Below are positions 8,465-17,619 of a stretch of 21,973 nucleotides of DNA, piece after piece (position 1 is the stretch's first letter; every line of letters begins with the position of its first letter). The notes beneath the pieces were generated by a model that was given only the letters and a program-made list of their open reading frames with translations, had not been told where the DNA came from and did no database searches. A program made the translations under genes and the position numbers. The stretch is from a virus: IMG/VR virus record IMGVR_UViG_3300033142_000168, positions 1 to 21,973 of that record; one strand, 5' to 3'.

Positions 8465-9280
8465 TTAACTTTTTTTATTTACTTCTTTACCTTGAACTTG
8501 TTGACTAGCTACCTGTATTATAGCAGGATCTTCTATTATTATTCCAGAATAAGCCAATATTCTTAATATAACATTTGTTTGTTCTGATTCATGTAGTTCA
8601 AAATTTCTTGAACCTAAGCCAGTTGCAGGATCATAAAAAGAATCTTTATATATATATTGACCTGCACTACCTGTTGAAAAACCCCATATAGGACTAACAG
8701 GTTTTCTAATATAATCCACTGTAATATTGCTAGTAATACTAGTAGGATTGACAAATAAGATGTTTTGTAAATGATCATCTAAACTTGATCCTGAAGTATT
8801 TTGATTACCTCTATTCTCATATAAATATGTAGGAAAACTTTTTGTTGCTTTTGTTAGTGGAGATCTTTCTATGTTGTAGAAATCTGTTCTAGATAATCTT
8901 TGAAGTTCTATTTGATTACCTCTATCATCAGTGTATATCACAGTACCAAGTCTATAAAAATCAACAGTAGCACCATAAGCATCTATTTTTGGTAGTGTGA
9001 AATATTCTAACCCGGGTGTGCTCACTGTGTCGTAAGACGCATTACCAAATGTTTTAAATATAGCTAATTTCTCATCAAGATTCATTATTCTGTCTGAATA
9101 ATCTGCATCTGCCTGAGGAACTCTCAACTGTTGATTTAAATCTTCAAAGTATTTTTCAAATATTTCTAATTGTACTTGACCACCTACTTTGTTAAATTCT
9201 GCTGGAGTTAGATAACCTCTCTGCTCTTTGTTTAATATAGACAGGACTGTTTGATATACAGTGTTTACGTTTATAGCCAT
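8465..9280 (-). CDS. Ring/connector-type tail protein
   Basis: 271 residues. It begins with a helical section (VNTVYQTVLSILNKEQRGYL, TPAEFNKVGGQVQLEIFEKY, FEDLNQQLRVP), followed by beta strands with YFTLPKIDAYGATVDFYRLG, IELQRLSRTDFYNIERSPLT, TYLYENRG and the late ITVDYIRKPVSPIWGFS. This helix-then-sandwich plan and the R-K-P-x-x-P-x-W-G-F pattern recur in short-tail connector proteins of crAss-like and marine podoviruses as I remember them. The C-terminus is a helix (NVILRILAYSGIIIEDPAII). It lies between a conserved head-region gene and the 407-residue ring protein, which supports a role at the head-tail interface. It is preceded by a 68-base gap that holds a stem-loop. The start at 9280 gives the whole conserved helix. 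Confidence 0.65.
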   Translation of the reverse strand: MAINVNTVYQTVLSILNKEQRGYLTPAEFNKVGGQVQLEIFEKYFEDLNQQLRVPQADADYSDRIMNLDEKLAIFKTFGNASYDTVSTPGLEYFTLPKIDAYGATVDFYRLGTVIYTDDRGNQIELQRLSRTDFYNIERSPLTKATKSFPTYLYENRGNQNTSGSSLDDHLQNILFVNPTSITSNITVDYIRKPVSPIWGFSTGSAGQYIYKDSFYDPATGLGSRNFELHESEQTNVILRILAYSGIIIEDPAIIQVASQQVQGKEVNKKS

Positions 9281-9302
9281 ACTTATTTAAATTATAATAC
9301 AC

Positions 9303-9329
9303 TAGGGTATCACTATTGGTGACACCCTA
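9303..9329 (-). terminator. Stem-loop between the 272- and 271-residue genes (weak terminator or processing site)
   Basis: An 11-base stem with a 5-base loop: arms TAGGGTGTCAC and GTGATACCCTA on the minus strand around CAATA. In minus-strand RNA all 11 positions pair, one of them as a G-U wobble; in plus-strand RNA that position would be an A-C mismatch, so the structure belongs to the minus transcript. No U-run follows it in the direction of transcription, so full rho-independent termination is uncertain. It may stabilise or process the upstream message. Confidence 0.5.
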
Positions 9330-9348
9330 ATATATTAGTATCACTTGT

Positions 9349-10167
9349 TTATATTCTTTTTTCTATAGATTTATAAACTTCTACACCTTCATCAGTTTTA
9401 AACCAAGCGGCTAAAGCTGAGTATGGGTTTTCATCAAATGGTACTGTAAATAATTTTCTATCATTTGAGCCCCAGTGAAAAGTTCTTTGATCTTGAGATA
9501 AATTAATTATTCTGGCTTCAATTGCTTTTATACCAAAGTTTCTTAATTGAACATTCTCATCATTAGCTAGGTTTAAAAATAAACCTGGTTTGCGTTTAGC
9601 GAATAATAATAAATCTCTTTTGAGTTCTTTAGATTTCATATTAGAAACAGCACTACCTTTTTCAACTCTTAATATAGCTTCTGCTTGATCAACGTCCATT
9701 GATTGAGCTGCATTTAATGCTGCTATTTCCATTTCAATAATATCTAAATCATCTTCTGCTTCTATAACAGCGTCAAACTCATAGTATTTTTTACCTTTTA
9801 ATGGGTGATATAAACTTAATAATTTTTGTAAAATTTGATTCTCTTGTGGAACCGATAGCACTCCATCTCTAAAGGTAATATGCCCTAATGTAACTTCTCC
9901 TTTTTGTTCATCAACAAAAGGACTGTTCATATTAGTAGCGTATCTTAGTTCTCTTTGTGAATTTGATTTTGGATCAAAATACAATAAAGGACTTTTTCTT
10001 GTATGTTTACCTGGAATAGTCATTGTTAAAGGTTGTTTATTTCCTTTAATAATATATGTTCTAGGTTTTATTTCCCACTCTGGTTTCGTGGGTTTTGGAG
10101 GTGCAGTTTTTACCGCAACCTCTTGAGGTGCAACCTCAACAGCTTCTGCTTTAGCTTTTTTAGCCAT
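9349..10167 (-). CDS. Conserved head-region protein of unknown function
   Basis: 272 residues. A lysine/alanine/proline-rich N-terminus (residues 1-30) precedes a folded part with EWEIKPRTYIIKGNKQPLTM, SPLLYFDPKSNSQRELRYAT and NSPFVDEQKGEVTLGHITFR, then an acidic helical part (FDAVIEAEDDLDIIEMEIAA ... MDVDQAEAILRVEKGSAVSN) and an end with RDLLLFAKRKPGLFLNLAND and TFHWGSNDRKLFTVPFDENP. I remember this combination from marine tailed-phage genomes next to the capsid gene, always without a proven role. No catalytic motif is visible. It is flanked on both sides by stem-loops and immediately follows the major capsid gene, so an auxiliary capsid, vertex or packaged protein is plausible, but this rests on position only. 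Confidence 0.6.
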   Translation of the reverse strand: MAKKAKAEAVEVAPQEVAVKTAPPKPTKPEWEIKPRTYIIKGNKQPLTMTIPGKHTRKSPLLYFDPKSNSQRELRYATNMNSPFVDEQKGEVTLGHITFRDGVLSVPQENQILQKLLSLYHPLKGKKYYEFDAVIEAEDDLDIIEMEIAALNAAQSMDVDQAEAILRVEKGSAVSNMKSKELKRDLLLFAKRKPGLFLNLANDENVQLRNFGIKAIEARIINLSQDQRTFHWGSNDRKLFTVPFDENPYSALAAWFKTDEGVEVYKSIEKRI

Positions 10168-10203
10168 AATATAATATAATTAAATAGTTTATAAAAGTAA
10201 TAA

Positions 10204-10230
10204 TTACCCCCGTTAATATAACGAGGGTAA
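10204..10230 (-). terminator. Stem-loop downstream of the major capsid gene, probable terminator or attenuator
   Basis: A 12-base stem with a 3-base loop: arms TTACCCTCGTTA and TAACGGGGGTAA on the minus strand, 22 bases after the capsid stop codon. In minus-strand RNA all 12 positions pair, with one U-G wobble; the plus-strand RNA would have a C-A mismatch there. It is followed by ATTATTACTTTTAT, a loose U-rich stretch. The position just after the most highly expressed gene fits a partial terminator or 3' stabiliser. Confidence 0.6.
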
Positions 10231-10252
10231 AAATTACATTAGTATTGAGTAA

Positions 10253-11710
10253 TTACACTCCTTTGAATAATACAAAGTTATTAGCAGCCTGAGTTACTAA
10301 ACATCTTTCAGATAAGAAGTTTACAGTCATAGCATCTAAATCGCTAGTGAAAGCTCCACCAACAGATCCAGTTAACCAAGACTTCATACGTCTATCATCA
10401 GCTTGTGACGCTCTATATCTTACGTGTAAGAAAGGACGTCTAATGTTAGTACCTAAAATCTGATCGTAAACTGTACTTGTTCCAGCAGGAACTAATACAC
10501 CTTCAATAGAAGCAGGTCCACTCATAGCACCACGAGTTGAAGCATCGTTTAAGTATTTCCAGTCAGTTTTGTAGAAGTCATAAGAACCTCTTCTGAATCC
10601 AGAGAAACCTAAATTTAATGCCATCTCCTCAGAGTTTTCGAATAAACCGAAAGCAGTACCACCAGCATTTCCATAAGATATAGAAGCTAGCATGTCATCA
10701 AAATCAAGATTAGTATTTCTGTTTAAGAATAACATGTTTTCTTCAATTGCTCCTTGAGTATCTAAGTTTCTAAGAATATCATCAAAGTCACTAATACCTG
10801 TTCCAGCAGAGAATCCAACTTGTACATTACCTCTATCTTCAATAGCAGCAAATAAACCTTCAGTACCTGTTACGTTTGCAATAGCAGAACCAGCACCAAC
10901 TTGCTCACCTTCTACAACAGACATTTCTAGGTAGTCTTCAAATCTAAGTCTTGTTTCAGACTCAGCTTTTAAATACCATAAATATCCAGAAGTACCATCT
11001 TCAGTAGCAACTTCTACCCAACCGATCTGAGCAGTGTCAGAACCATTGATTGAATATTGGCTTCTAATAATGATTGGCTTGTTAGAAAACTGAGTAAAGT
11101 CAGGAGTTACTGTAGCGATTGGATAATCATTACCAGCAACAGCTACACCAGCAGCAGAAGGAGCGATTGTAGTGTTTGTTCCTTTTGGATATTCAGAACC
11201 GTAAACAAATATCTTTACGTTACCTACAAGACCTTCAGTAGCTAAACTAGCAGAACCGTAAGGTAATACATTAAGTACACCAGTACCACCCCCAGCAGCT
11301 GTTCTTAAATCAGAATCAACAACTAAACATTTTGACTCACCACCAAAATCATCCATTACGACAATAGTTTGTTGTGGTGAAACAACGTTGTTAATATCTG
11401 CAGCAACTGGAATAGTAATTGTATTCGCAGCACCACCGTTAGCACAGTTATCATATGCAATATGTAATCTATTTTGTTCAGACCAGATTACTTGGTCAGA
11501 CGTCATTGGTAATTCAGCACCAACCATTCTTAAGAATCCAGATAAAGTTCTATTACCATATCTTTCAACTTCCTGCTCATAAAGCTCAGGTAAGTATTGT
11601 TGTGCGAAATTTCCACCAGCAGCGCCGTCAAAAGTCAAATAGTTACTCGCAAGAGTTTGTTGTACCTGCGATGGAACTATTGTACCAAATTGTGGATTTA
11701 AAATTCCCAT
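10253..11710 (-). CDS. Major capsid protein (HK97-like fold expected)
   Basis: 485 residues, close to the length usual for crAss-like capsid proteins. Recognisable blocks are NPQFGTIVPSQVQQTLASNY, GGNFAQQYLPELYEQEVERY, GNRTLSGFLRMVGAELPMTS and DQVIWSEQNRLHIAYDNC near the N-terminus (a likely N-arm and long helix), ETRLRFEDYLEMSVVEGEQV in the middle, and PFLHVRYRASQADDRRMKSW followed by SDLDAMTVNFLSERCLVTQA at the end. It lies directly after the scaffold gene (16 bases) and before a stem-loop, the usual place. Codon use is visibly different from neighbours, with more C-ending codons for Asn, Tyr and Phe and somewhat higher GC, as expected for the most abundant virion protein. The start MGILNPQFG is the only sensible one. 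No separate protease gene is seen beside it. Confidence 0.85.
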   Translation of the reverse strand: MGILNPQFGTIVPSQVQQTLASNYLTFDGAAGGNFAQQYLPELYEQEVERYGNRTLSGFLRMVGAELPMTSDQVIWSEQNRLHIAYDNCANGGAANTITIPVAADINNVVSPQQTIVVMDDFGGESKCLVVDSDLRTAAGGGTGVLNVLPYGSASLATEGLVGNVKIFVYGSEYPKGTNTTIAPSAAGVAVAGNDYPIATVTPDFTQFSNKPIIIRSQYSINGSDTAQIGWVEVATEDGTSGYLWYLKAESETRLRFEDYLEMSVVEGEQVGAGSAIANVTGTEGLFAAIEDRGNVQVGFSAGTGISDFDDILRNLDTQGAIEENMLFLNRNTNLDFDDMLASISYGNAGGTAFGLFENSEEMALNLGFSGFRRGSYDFYKTDWKYLNDASTRGAMSGPASIEGVLVPAGTSTVYDQILGTNIRRPFLHVRYRASQADDRRMKSWLTGSVGGAFTSDLDAMTVNFLSERCLVTQAANNFVLFKGV

Positions 11711-11726
11711 AATTTAAAAGTTTTAA

Positions 11727-12965
11727 TTAGTTAAATTTTCGTTTTTTAATTTTTAGTTTAGACGAATCCAAACCACTTATTGATTTTACTTTTAAACCAT
11801 TTATAAAGACGTTTCCGTCGGCAACTTGCCTAGGCTTGTCACTACTTAGATTTTTAGAAGAATCGACAACGTTTTTAACACCGTCAGCTCTTCCTTGTTC
11901 GTAAAAATGATTAGCGATTTTATCCGCATTCATTGCAGCATAAAGTGCTTTGTGATAACCTGCAGGGTTAGTTACAGCTCCTTTTTCATCAATGTATTTA
12001 CTAATGAAATTATTAACATCTAACTGTGACTTACCTACTTCACTTGGATTTTGAACTTTATATCTAAACTTTTTTTCACCTAAACTAAAATCAAAACCTT
12101 TGAAATCGTCGTTAAAAATTTGTTCAGTTTGCTTTTTAAAATCCTGTTGAAGGGTTTTCGCTTGCTCTTCTTGCTGCTTGTATCTATTGAAAAAGTCCGT
12201 GGCTTTCTGCTGTTCTTGGGTAACACCAGGTCTCAACTTGATTTCCTGGTAATATTTATCCTTCATAGCATCAAGCTCTAATCGAGCTTTAGCAACTTCT
12301 TCTTTGAAAGCCAATTTCTTTTTTCTAATTTCTCTTGGCTCATCAATTTCCTCATCATAAGAAAAATTATCCTCCATAATAAAGTTAATTTCTTCTTGAT
12401 CTAAATGAGGTTTAGCTTGTTTATAGTATTCTTGTAATAATACTTTTTCGTTTACATTAGAATAATCATGATTTAATCTTACATAATCTTCTATTGTACC
12501 ACCTGTTTCTGACATAAAGTCTACAAGTGATTGTACGTTTTCAGGTAATTCTTTACCTTGTGTAACTTGATCTTTAACAGCTTGCTCTGCTTCTTCATAT
12601 AACTCAATAGTCTTTTCGTCAACTTCTTCTTCAGTTATTTCTTGTAAAGGACTTTCTAGTTTTTCTTCGGTGTCCCGTACTTTTTCAACCACTTCTTTGC
12701 TGTCGCCACTGTTTTCGGGCTTTTCGATAACAACATTGCTATCATCTGTCTCTTGTGCTTGAACGGCATTTTCTTGTTTTTTATCTGTTAAATCAACTTT
12801 AACTATATCCTCTACAAGTTCTCCTTGTGCTTCAGGTTTAGTTAAATCTACTTTTACTGGTTGTTCTTTTGAACTGTCAACCAATTTTTTAGGTTTTGTT
12901 TTCTTTCCTTTTAAAGAAAAGTCACCTTCTTGTTTGACCTCTTCGGTCGGTTTTACTTCTGACAT
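11727..12965 (-). CDS. Scaffolding-type protein
   Basis: 412 residues, highly charged and largely helical. Residues 1-130 are acidic and low in complexity, with a repeated KVDLT motif (two copies about 15 residues apart) suited to a disordered tail. The region about 205-290 is a predicted coiled coil (REIRKKKLAFKEEVAKARLE ... LRPGVTQEQQKATDFFNRYK ... QEEQAKTLQQDFKKQTEQIF). The end is small, polar and basic (VFINGLKVKSISGLDSSKLK). A charged coiled-coil protein between portal and major capsid protein is the standard position and profile of a scaffold that organises procapsid assembly and is later removed. I see no protease active site. The A/T-only leader at 12965 shares ATATTATATTATG with the start at 10167. 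Confidence 0.7.
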   Translation of the reverse strand: MSEVKPTEEVKQEGDFSLKGKKTKPKKLVDSSKEQPVKVDLTKPEAQGELVEDIVKVDLTDKKQENAVQAQETDDSNVVIEKPENSGDSKEVVEKVRDTEEKLESPLQEITEEEVDEKTIELYEEAEQAVKDQVTQGKELPENVQSLVDFMSETGGTIEDYVRLNHDYSNVNEKVLLQEYYKQAKPHLDQEEINFIMEDNFSYDEEIDEPREIRKKKLAFKEEVAKARLELDAMKDKYYQEIKLRPGVTQEQQKATDFFNRYKQQEEQAKTLQQDFKKQTEQIFNDDFKGFDFSLGEKKFRYKVQNPSEVGKSQLDVNNFISKYIDEKGAVTNPAGYHKALYAAMNADKIANHFYEQGRADGVKNVVDSSKNLSSDKPRQVADGNVFINGLKVKSISGLDSSKLKIKKRKFN

Positions 12966-12990
12966 AATATAATATTATAAAATTAAAAAA

Positions 12991-15399
12991 TTATTTAGGA
13001 CCAAAGGCTTCTAAACCAAAGTCACCTAAACTATCATTAGTAGATTCAAAATCGATAGGTGTTCCATCATTTTGTCTCTGCTGTATCATTTGAGACTGTT
13101 GAGTCCCTATTATTCTAGCTCTTTTATCTTTTCTATCTTCTATTTCTTTCTCTTTATTTCCTTCACTAGAGAATTTTTCTTTAGCAAGTTGAACATTATA
13201 ATTAAACTCTTCAGCCATTAACTGTCGTTTAATTTCAGCTTCAGCCTGCATTCTTTGTATTTCAAATTGAGATTTGGCTTGTTCTAATTGCATTTTTTGA
13301 TCAACTAAAACTTGTTGTTTTTGAGTTTCAGCTAATGCTGTTTGCTCTGCTAATTTTGCATTTGCTTGAGCTTGAGCCTGCATATTAGCTTGAGCAGCCT
13401 TTTGATCTCTTTCCTGTTTTAATCTACGTTTTTGTTTTAGCATTTGATTAGCTAACTTTAAATTGCGTATTTGTCTAAGATCAATAGCGTCTTCTAAATC
13501 AATACCACCTGATTGCAATGCAACTTGGATGTTTTGTTCTAGTTGAGCTTTTTCTTCTTCATCTGGTTCAAGATCTAAGAATATTCCAAAATCATGTAGA
13601 TTTAAATTAGAAACTTCTCTTAACGTATTAACATTAAATGTTGATATAGAATTTTTTAAAGCTTCAGCTGTTAATGGAAAATTAAGAACATCAACTAATT
13701 TTTTAGATATATTCTCGCATAATCTTAACGTTAAATATAAACTAGCATTGTTAATATGCTTAGTCGCTATATTAGACTGTTGAGCTGCAATTTTTTGTAA
13801 ACCAACCAAAGTATCTCTATCTGGTAAACTACCATCTCTAGCTTCGTTTAATCCTGTTACATCCCGTATCATTTGTACGTAGTAATTATAGGTATTTATT
13901 AAAGAACCTATTTTAGCTTGACCTGAAGAGGTGGATAATTCTTGAACAGGTACTTTACCAGCGTTCATAGTACCATCTTGAGTAAGTGATCTACCAACTA
14001 CAGAACCAGTTTGAAAATACATGTTTAATGCTTCAGCTGGATTATAATTAGTTCCATTACCTAAATCAACTTCCGCTAACCCATCCATGTCTAAGAATAC
14101 ACCATCAGGAACCATTCTAGCTATAACCTGTTGTAGTTTTAAATGAGTTAATTGTATCATATCAGCAAAACCTATAGTTTTACTAACAATAGATTCTATT
14201 CTACCTTTATACATACGAGGTGCACAAATAGCATAATTCATTTCTACTTTAGTTGTATCAGCTAATGGCCTAGTCATGTTCTCAGCCATTTTCCAGCTAA
14301 GCATCATATCTGTTCCTAACACTTTTACACCCTCAAATAAAACCTCTACACTTCTTGAAACTTTATTAAAATTATCACTTTCTGGTGGATTAAAAGTATC
14401 TGGTTTTTCTAATGCTTTTTCTAAACCTTGATCTGTATGTTTTATTTTAAATACTTGATCCATATAAGTCTTATATTCAAAATATAAAACTTGAACAGTG
14501 TTTTCATCGTAAGCACCCCAACCGTAAATATAATTATTATTACTATAAGACTTTTGAATTTTTTCTAACGCGTCATCAGATATGTTTGGAAATTGTTGTT
14601 TTATTTCTGGAATAGTAACAGCTTTAACCTCTCCAACATAATATATATCTTCAAAATTAGGATCTTCTGTATATGAATAAATCATATAAGCAGGATCAAC
14701 ATAATCTAAAGTTATACCTTCAGCTGTATTGAAATTTGTTTTTGCAGCTGCAATACCTAATGTAACTAGATCATAATTTAACCTACGTTTAAGTAAATCG
14801 TATTTATTTTTATCTAACGTTTGTGTTATTGCTTCTTCTTCAGCTATCTCAATTGATTGTTTATAAGATAGTTGTAAATGAAGTTCCATTTCTTCCATTG
14901 TTTTAGGAAGATCAACTGCTGGTATATTTGTTTGTGATATATCTTGTCCTGTAGTAGCTTTTACTTCTTCTATAATATCTTGACCATACATATCCATAGC
15001 TAGCCTAGTAGCGTAGTCTGTTCTCTTTTTAACAGACATAGGATCGTTAGCATAAGCTTTTATATCATAATCTTTATTAGAAATACCATTAGTAAGTATA
15101 TCTACAAATTTAGATAATATAGGCACTGGTTTCCAATCTAAGTTTAAATAAGATAAATCACCATTTATAGATAATTCATCTTTATATTTTTGAGTTGATT
15201 GTTCACCTCTAGCATATAATCTACGAGTGTGATAATTGTTAAAGGTTGTTAAATACCTATTTCCATTAGTTCTACCTTGCGCAAACCATTCTGATTGTAT
15301 AGCATCAGCAACCTGACTACCATACTTCATACTTAATTTTTCCTCCAAAGGTACCACCTGATTGGGAAAAGCGCTATTAGTATTATAATTTATATTCAT
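12991..15399 (-). CDS. Portal protein
   Basis: 802 residues, the length typical of crAss-like portals. The N-terminal part has RTNGNRYLTTFNNYHTRRLY and YLNLDWKPVPILSKFVDILT, where a portal clip and wing would begin, then LLKRRLNYDLVTLGIAAAKT and TLDYVDPAYMIYSYTEDPNF, a common portal signature. YVQMIRDVTGLNEARDGSLP (about 510-530) matches the stem/crown region of portals. From about 645 to 765 there is a long Gln/Ala/Glu/Lys coiled coil (QKRRLKQERDQKAAQANMQA onward), a C-terminal barrel-like extension seen in large portals of this group. It forms the dodecameric ring through which TerL pumps DNA. The start ATG follows the TerL stop codon with no gap, so the two are probably translationally coupled. 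Confidence 0.85.
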   Translation of the reverse strand: MNINYNTNSAFPNQVVPLEEKLSMKYGSQVADAIQSEWFAQGRTNGNRYLTTFNNYHTRRLYARGEQSTQKYKDELSINGDLSYLNLDWKPVPILSKFVDILTNGISNKDYDIKAYANDPMSVKKRTDYATRLAMDMYGQDIIEEVKATTGQDISQTNIPAVDLPKTMEEMELHLQLSYKQSIEIAEEEAITQTLDKNKYDLLKRRLNYDLVTLGIAAAKTNFNTAEGITLDYVDPAYMIYSYTEDPNFEDIYYVGEVKAVTIPEIKQQFPNISDDALEKIQKSYSNNNYIYGWGAYDENTVQVLYFEYKTYMDQVFKIKHTDQGLEKALEKPDTFNPPESDNFNKVSRSVEVLFEGVKVLGTDMMLSWKMAENMTRPLADTTKVEMNYAICAPRMYKGRIESIVSKTIGFADMIQLTHLKLQQVIARMVPDGVFLDMDGLAEVDLGNGTNYNPAEALNMYFQTGSVVGRSLTQDGTMNAGKVPVQELSTSSGQAKIGSLINTYNYYVQMIRDVTGLNEARDGSLPDRDTLVGLQKIAAQQSNIATKHINNASLYLTLRLCENISKKLVDVLNFPLTAEALKNSISTFNVNTLREVSNLNLHDFGIFLDLEPDEEEKAQLEQNIQVALQSGGIDLEDAIDLRQIRNLKLANQMLKQKRRLKQERDQKAAQANMQAQAQANAKLAEQTALAETQKQQVLVDQKMQLEQAKSQFEIQRMQAEAEIKRQLMAEEFNYNVQLAKEKFSSEGNKEKEIEDRKDKRARIIGTQQSQMIQQRQNDGTPIDFESTNDSLGDFGLEAFGPK

Positions 15400-17619
15400 T
15401 TATTTTATAATTTTCGAAACAATACCAGTGTTATCATATTTTTTTATACCCAAATCATAAGATATAACTTGTCTTTTTGGTACAGGTCTGTATCTATTTT
15501 TGTTACATGCCATTAAAGCAAGTCCAGAACTTATAGACGCATCATGCTTTGTTCTATTGTTTATGTTAAATCTACTCCAATCATTTAAAGTTCTTTGAAA
15601 ATACATGTCTCCATAACCCTTATCTTGTAAACCTATAAAGTTTTCTATATAAGTTTCTATTGCAGCAGCGTGTGCTTGTTTTATATCTTCACTTGAGTTT
15701 GGTATACCTCCAATATCTCTTTCAGTAACAGATAACTTGTTATATATTTTGTCAGGTCTATTCATTGAAAAACCTCTATATCCTCTTCTTTTAAAATGAT
15801 ACAACAATCTAGGTTTATTATTTTCCGCTAATATAGGCATGCCATAAAAAACACAGGCCATAAGTACATCTTCAAAAAATATCTCTGCTGTTTGAGGTCT
15901 AGCTATATATTCTAAAAAGAAATGATTAGGTGGAACGTCTAGCATACTAAAACTAGTTAATCCATGCAACGAACCATTAGAACCTCTACTATCCACTGTT
16001 CCAGATATATCATAACTATCACAACCAAAAGCACCTAAATCCTCATTACCTGGATATTTAACCCCATTCTTTACTATTACACGATTTTGTAAGTTTTCAG
16101 GTGGAACCCAAGTTACTAAAAATCTGCCATTGCTATTTGGAACAAATATAACGCTAGTATCTTTTATTCCATCTCTCCATTGGAAACTACCTTTAGTAAC
16201 TAAATTACTGTGTTTTAAATCTCCATTAAAATCAATTTGCTCATAAATTTTTGTCAAATTAAAAAGAGATTGCTTTGCTTCATCTCTAAAAGCATGTTCT
16301 TCAGTTCTTGGAAATTGTCTATAAAATTCATTTAAAGCATCTTGATCTCCTTTTAAACCGTTTACTTCGTTTTGCCAATATTCAATTACACCTAAATCTA
16401 TTATATCTCCATGCGGTCCAACACTTTCAGTTTCTGGTGTTTCGAATACAGGTACGCCATAAGAATCAATGTATCCTTCGTAGTTCCATTCCATAGGTAT
16501 GAACAAACTATATAATCCCGAGCGAGTCTGTCCGTTGCGGTTTCGTTTTGTAACGTCGGAGTCATAATATAGTTTTTTAAAGTTATCACCACCTTTGTCC
16601 AGCGCATTACAGGTACTACCCATCATACACTTTCCAATAATTCTACTACCTAATCGTAGTGTGGTTTTCGTAACCCTCCAGTTGTTGAGGATGTTGTTCG
16701 GACGTTCCCATTTACCCGATTCATCGTGGACGAGGAGTTTGAGTTTCTCTCCATCATAGGAGTTATCACCGGTGTTCTTCCAATCGATGGTCGTGTCAAG
16801 TCCCTGTAATTCCTGTTGGGTTTCGTCAGGGGTTGTGGTAAGTTTTCTACGGGTGAACTTACTGGCGGGGACACGGTAGGCAAGCTCGGTCTTTGGACGG
16901 TCCATTCCGTCCTGGATGGGTTTGAAAAAGAAGGGATAATTAACTGAAATTGGAACCACCTTGTCTGTGAACATCGTCTTTGCATCAGGACCGGACTTTG
17001 AAAGTATACCATACCTGGAGTCACTTGATATGGTTGCCATGTTGACCACCTCTCCAGAGGCCATGAAAGAAAACCCGGAACGCCTGTTCTTAAGGTAGCA
17101 CATCCCATAGGATCGTGGATCTGCCTTGCAAGCTTCCCAAAAGATAAAGAATAATCTGTTTGCTTCCCTATAGTCTGGCTTCCCAACATCAATTTTGGAC
17201 CACTGCAAGTACATAAAATGAGTACCACTAATGTAAGTAGCCACACCTTTATTATAGAACCAAAAGCCTTCGTCTCTGCGAGTAAATTCTTTATCAATGT
17301 AATCATACCATTTCTCCTTGAAATCAACAGGGTATCTCTCCCAATCAAATATCGTTTTTATTTTCTTTAATTCAACAGGTATAGGGGTTTGCTCCCAAGT
17401 ATTAGACTTAAACTTATGTACGTCTTTTGGTTGTTTTGGTAGAGCTATTTTTAAATTTTGTATTTCATATATCTCACCTATTTGACCAGTCTTACTTATA
17501 ACAACTACATCATGCTCTTTGTTATAACCATATTTCCATTTTTTATATCTATTGTTTTTTTTGATTATATGTGGTTTTATATAATCATCTAAAACTTTAT
17601 AAAGATCTTGAGTATACAT
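15400..17619 (-). CDS. terL: Terminase large subunit (ATPase-nuclease packaging motor)
   Basis: 739 residues. The ATPase half has a Walker A-like KNRRSGFS (177-184) lacking the classical GK[ST], which is usual in this group, a Walker B KLLVHDE with Asp299-Glu300, and a coupling motif GST at 334-336. The nuclease half shows the RNase H-like acidic residues in FGCDSYD (Asp534 and/or 537), ILAEN (Glu599) and KHDASIS (Asp693). The enzyme packages DNA into the head through the portal and cuts the concatemer. It overlaps the TerS stop in a TAATG junction. A composition anomaly covers about residues 90-370, precisely the ATPase core: GC rises from roughly 25-35% to about 50-60% and codon use switches (GAC, ACC, CTC, CGT, TCC), while flanks keep the genome's A/T style. 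The frame stays intact, so the protein is probably functional. Confidence 0.9.
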   Translation of the reverse strand: MYTQDLYKVLDDYIKPHIIKKNNRYKKWKYGYNKEHDVVVISKTGQIGEIYEIQNLKIALPKQPKDVHKFKSNTWEQTPIPVELKKIKTIFDWERYPVDFKEKWYDYIDKEFTRRDEGFWFYNKGVATYISGTHFMYLQWSKIDVGKPDYREANRLFFIFWEACKADPRSYGMCYLKNRRSGFSFMASGEVVNMATISSDSRYGILSKSGPDAKTMFTDKVVPISVNYPFFFKPIQDGMDRPKTELAYRVPASKFTRRKLTTTPDETQQELQGLDTTIDWKNTGDNSYDGEKLKLLVHDESGKWERPNNILNNWRVTKTTLRLGSRIIGKCMMGSTCNALDKGGDNFKKLYYDSDVTKRNRNGQTRSGLYSLFIPMEWNYEGYIDSYGVPVFETPETESVGPHGDIIDLGVIEYWQNEVNGLKGDQDALNEFYRQFPRTEEHAFRDEAKQSLFNLTKIYEQIDFNGDLKHSNLVTKGSFQWRDGIKDTSVIFVPNSNGRFLVTWVPPENLQNRVIVKNGVKYPGNEDLGAFGCDSYDISGTVDSRGSNGSLHGLTSFSMLDVPPNHFFLEYIARPQTAEIFFEDVLMACVFYGMPILAENNKPRLLYHFKRRGYRGFSMNRPDKIYNKLSVTERDIGGIPNSSEDIKQAHAAAIETYIENFIGLQDKGYGDMYFQRTLNDWSRFNINNRTKHDASISSGLALMACNKNRYRPVPKRQVISYDLGIKKYDNTGIVSKIIK
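16510..17340 (-). other. GC-rich, differently coded patch inside the large terminase gene
   Basis: By hand count, 16861-16920 is 38/60 G+C and 16681-16740 is 29/60, against 15/60 for 15421-15480 in the same gene. In the stretch coding residues 234-257, 18 of 24 third positions are G or C. Two styles seem to exist: about 17040-17220 favours AGG, TCC, GGG and AAG, while about 16640-16930 favours CGT, ACC, CTC and GAC. The edges at about 16510 and 17340 are gradual over 100 bases or so. This looks like imported sequence (homologous exchange) or an assembly join; see findings. Confidence 0.75.

Noticed and set aside
11388-11712. Plus-strand open frames opposite the major capsid gene
   Set aside because: They mirror the high-coding capsid frame; their translations are Cys/Ser/Phe-rich antisense noise without motifs.
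16650-17348. A 232-codon open frame on the minus strand inside TerL in another frame
   Set aside because: It falls exactly within the GC-rich patch, where stop codons are scarce by composition; the product is low in coherent structure and TerL motifs are in the other frame.
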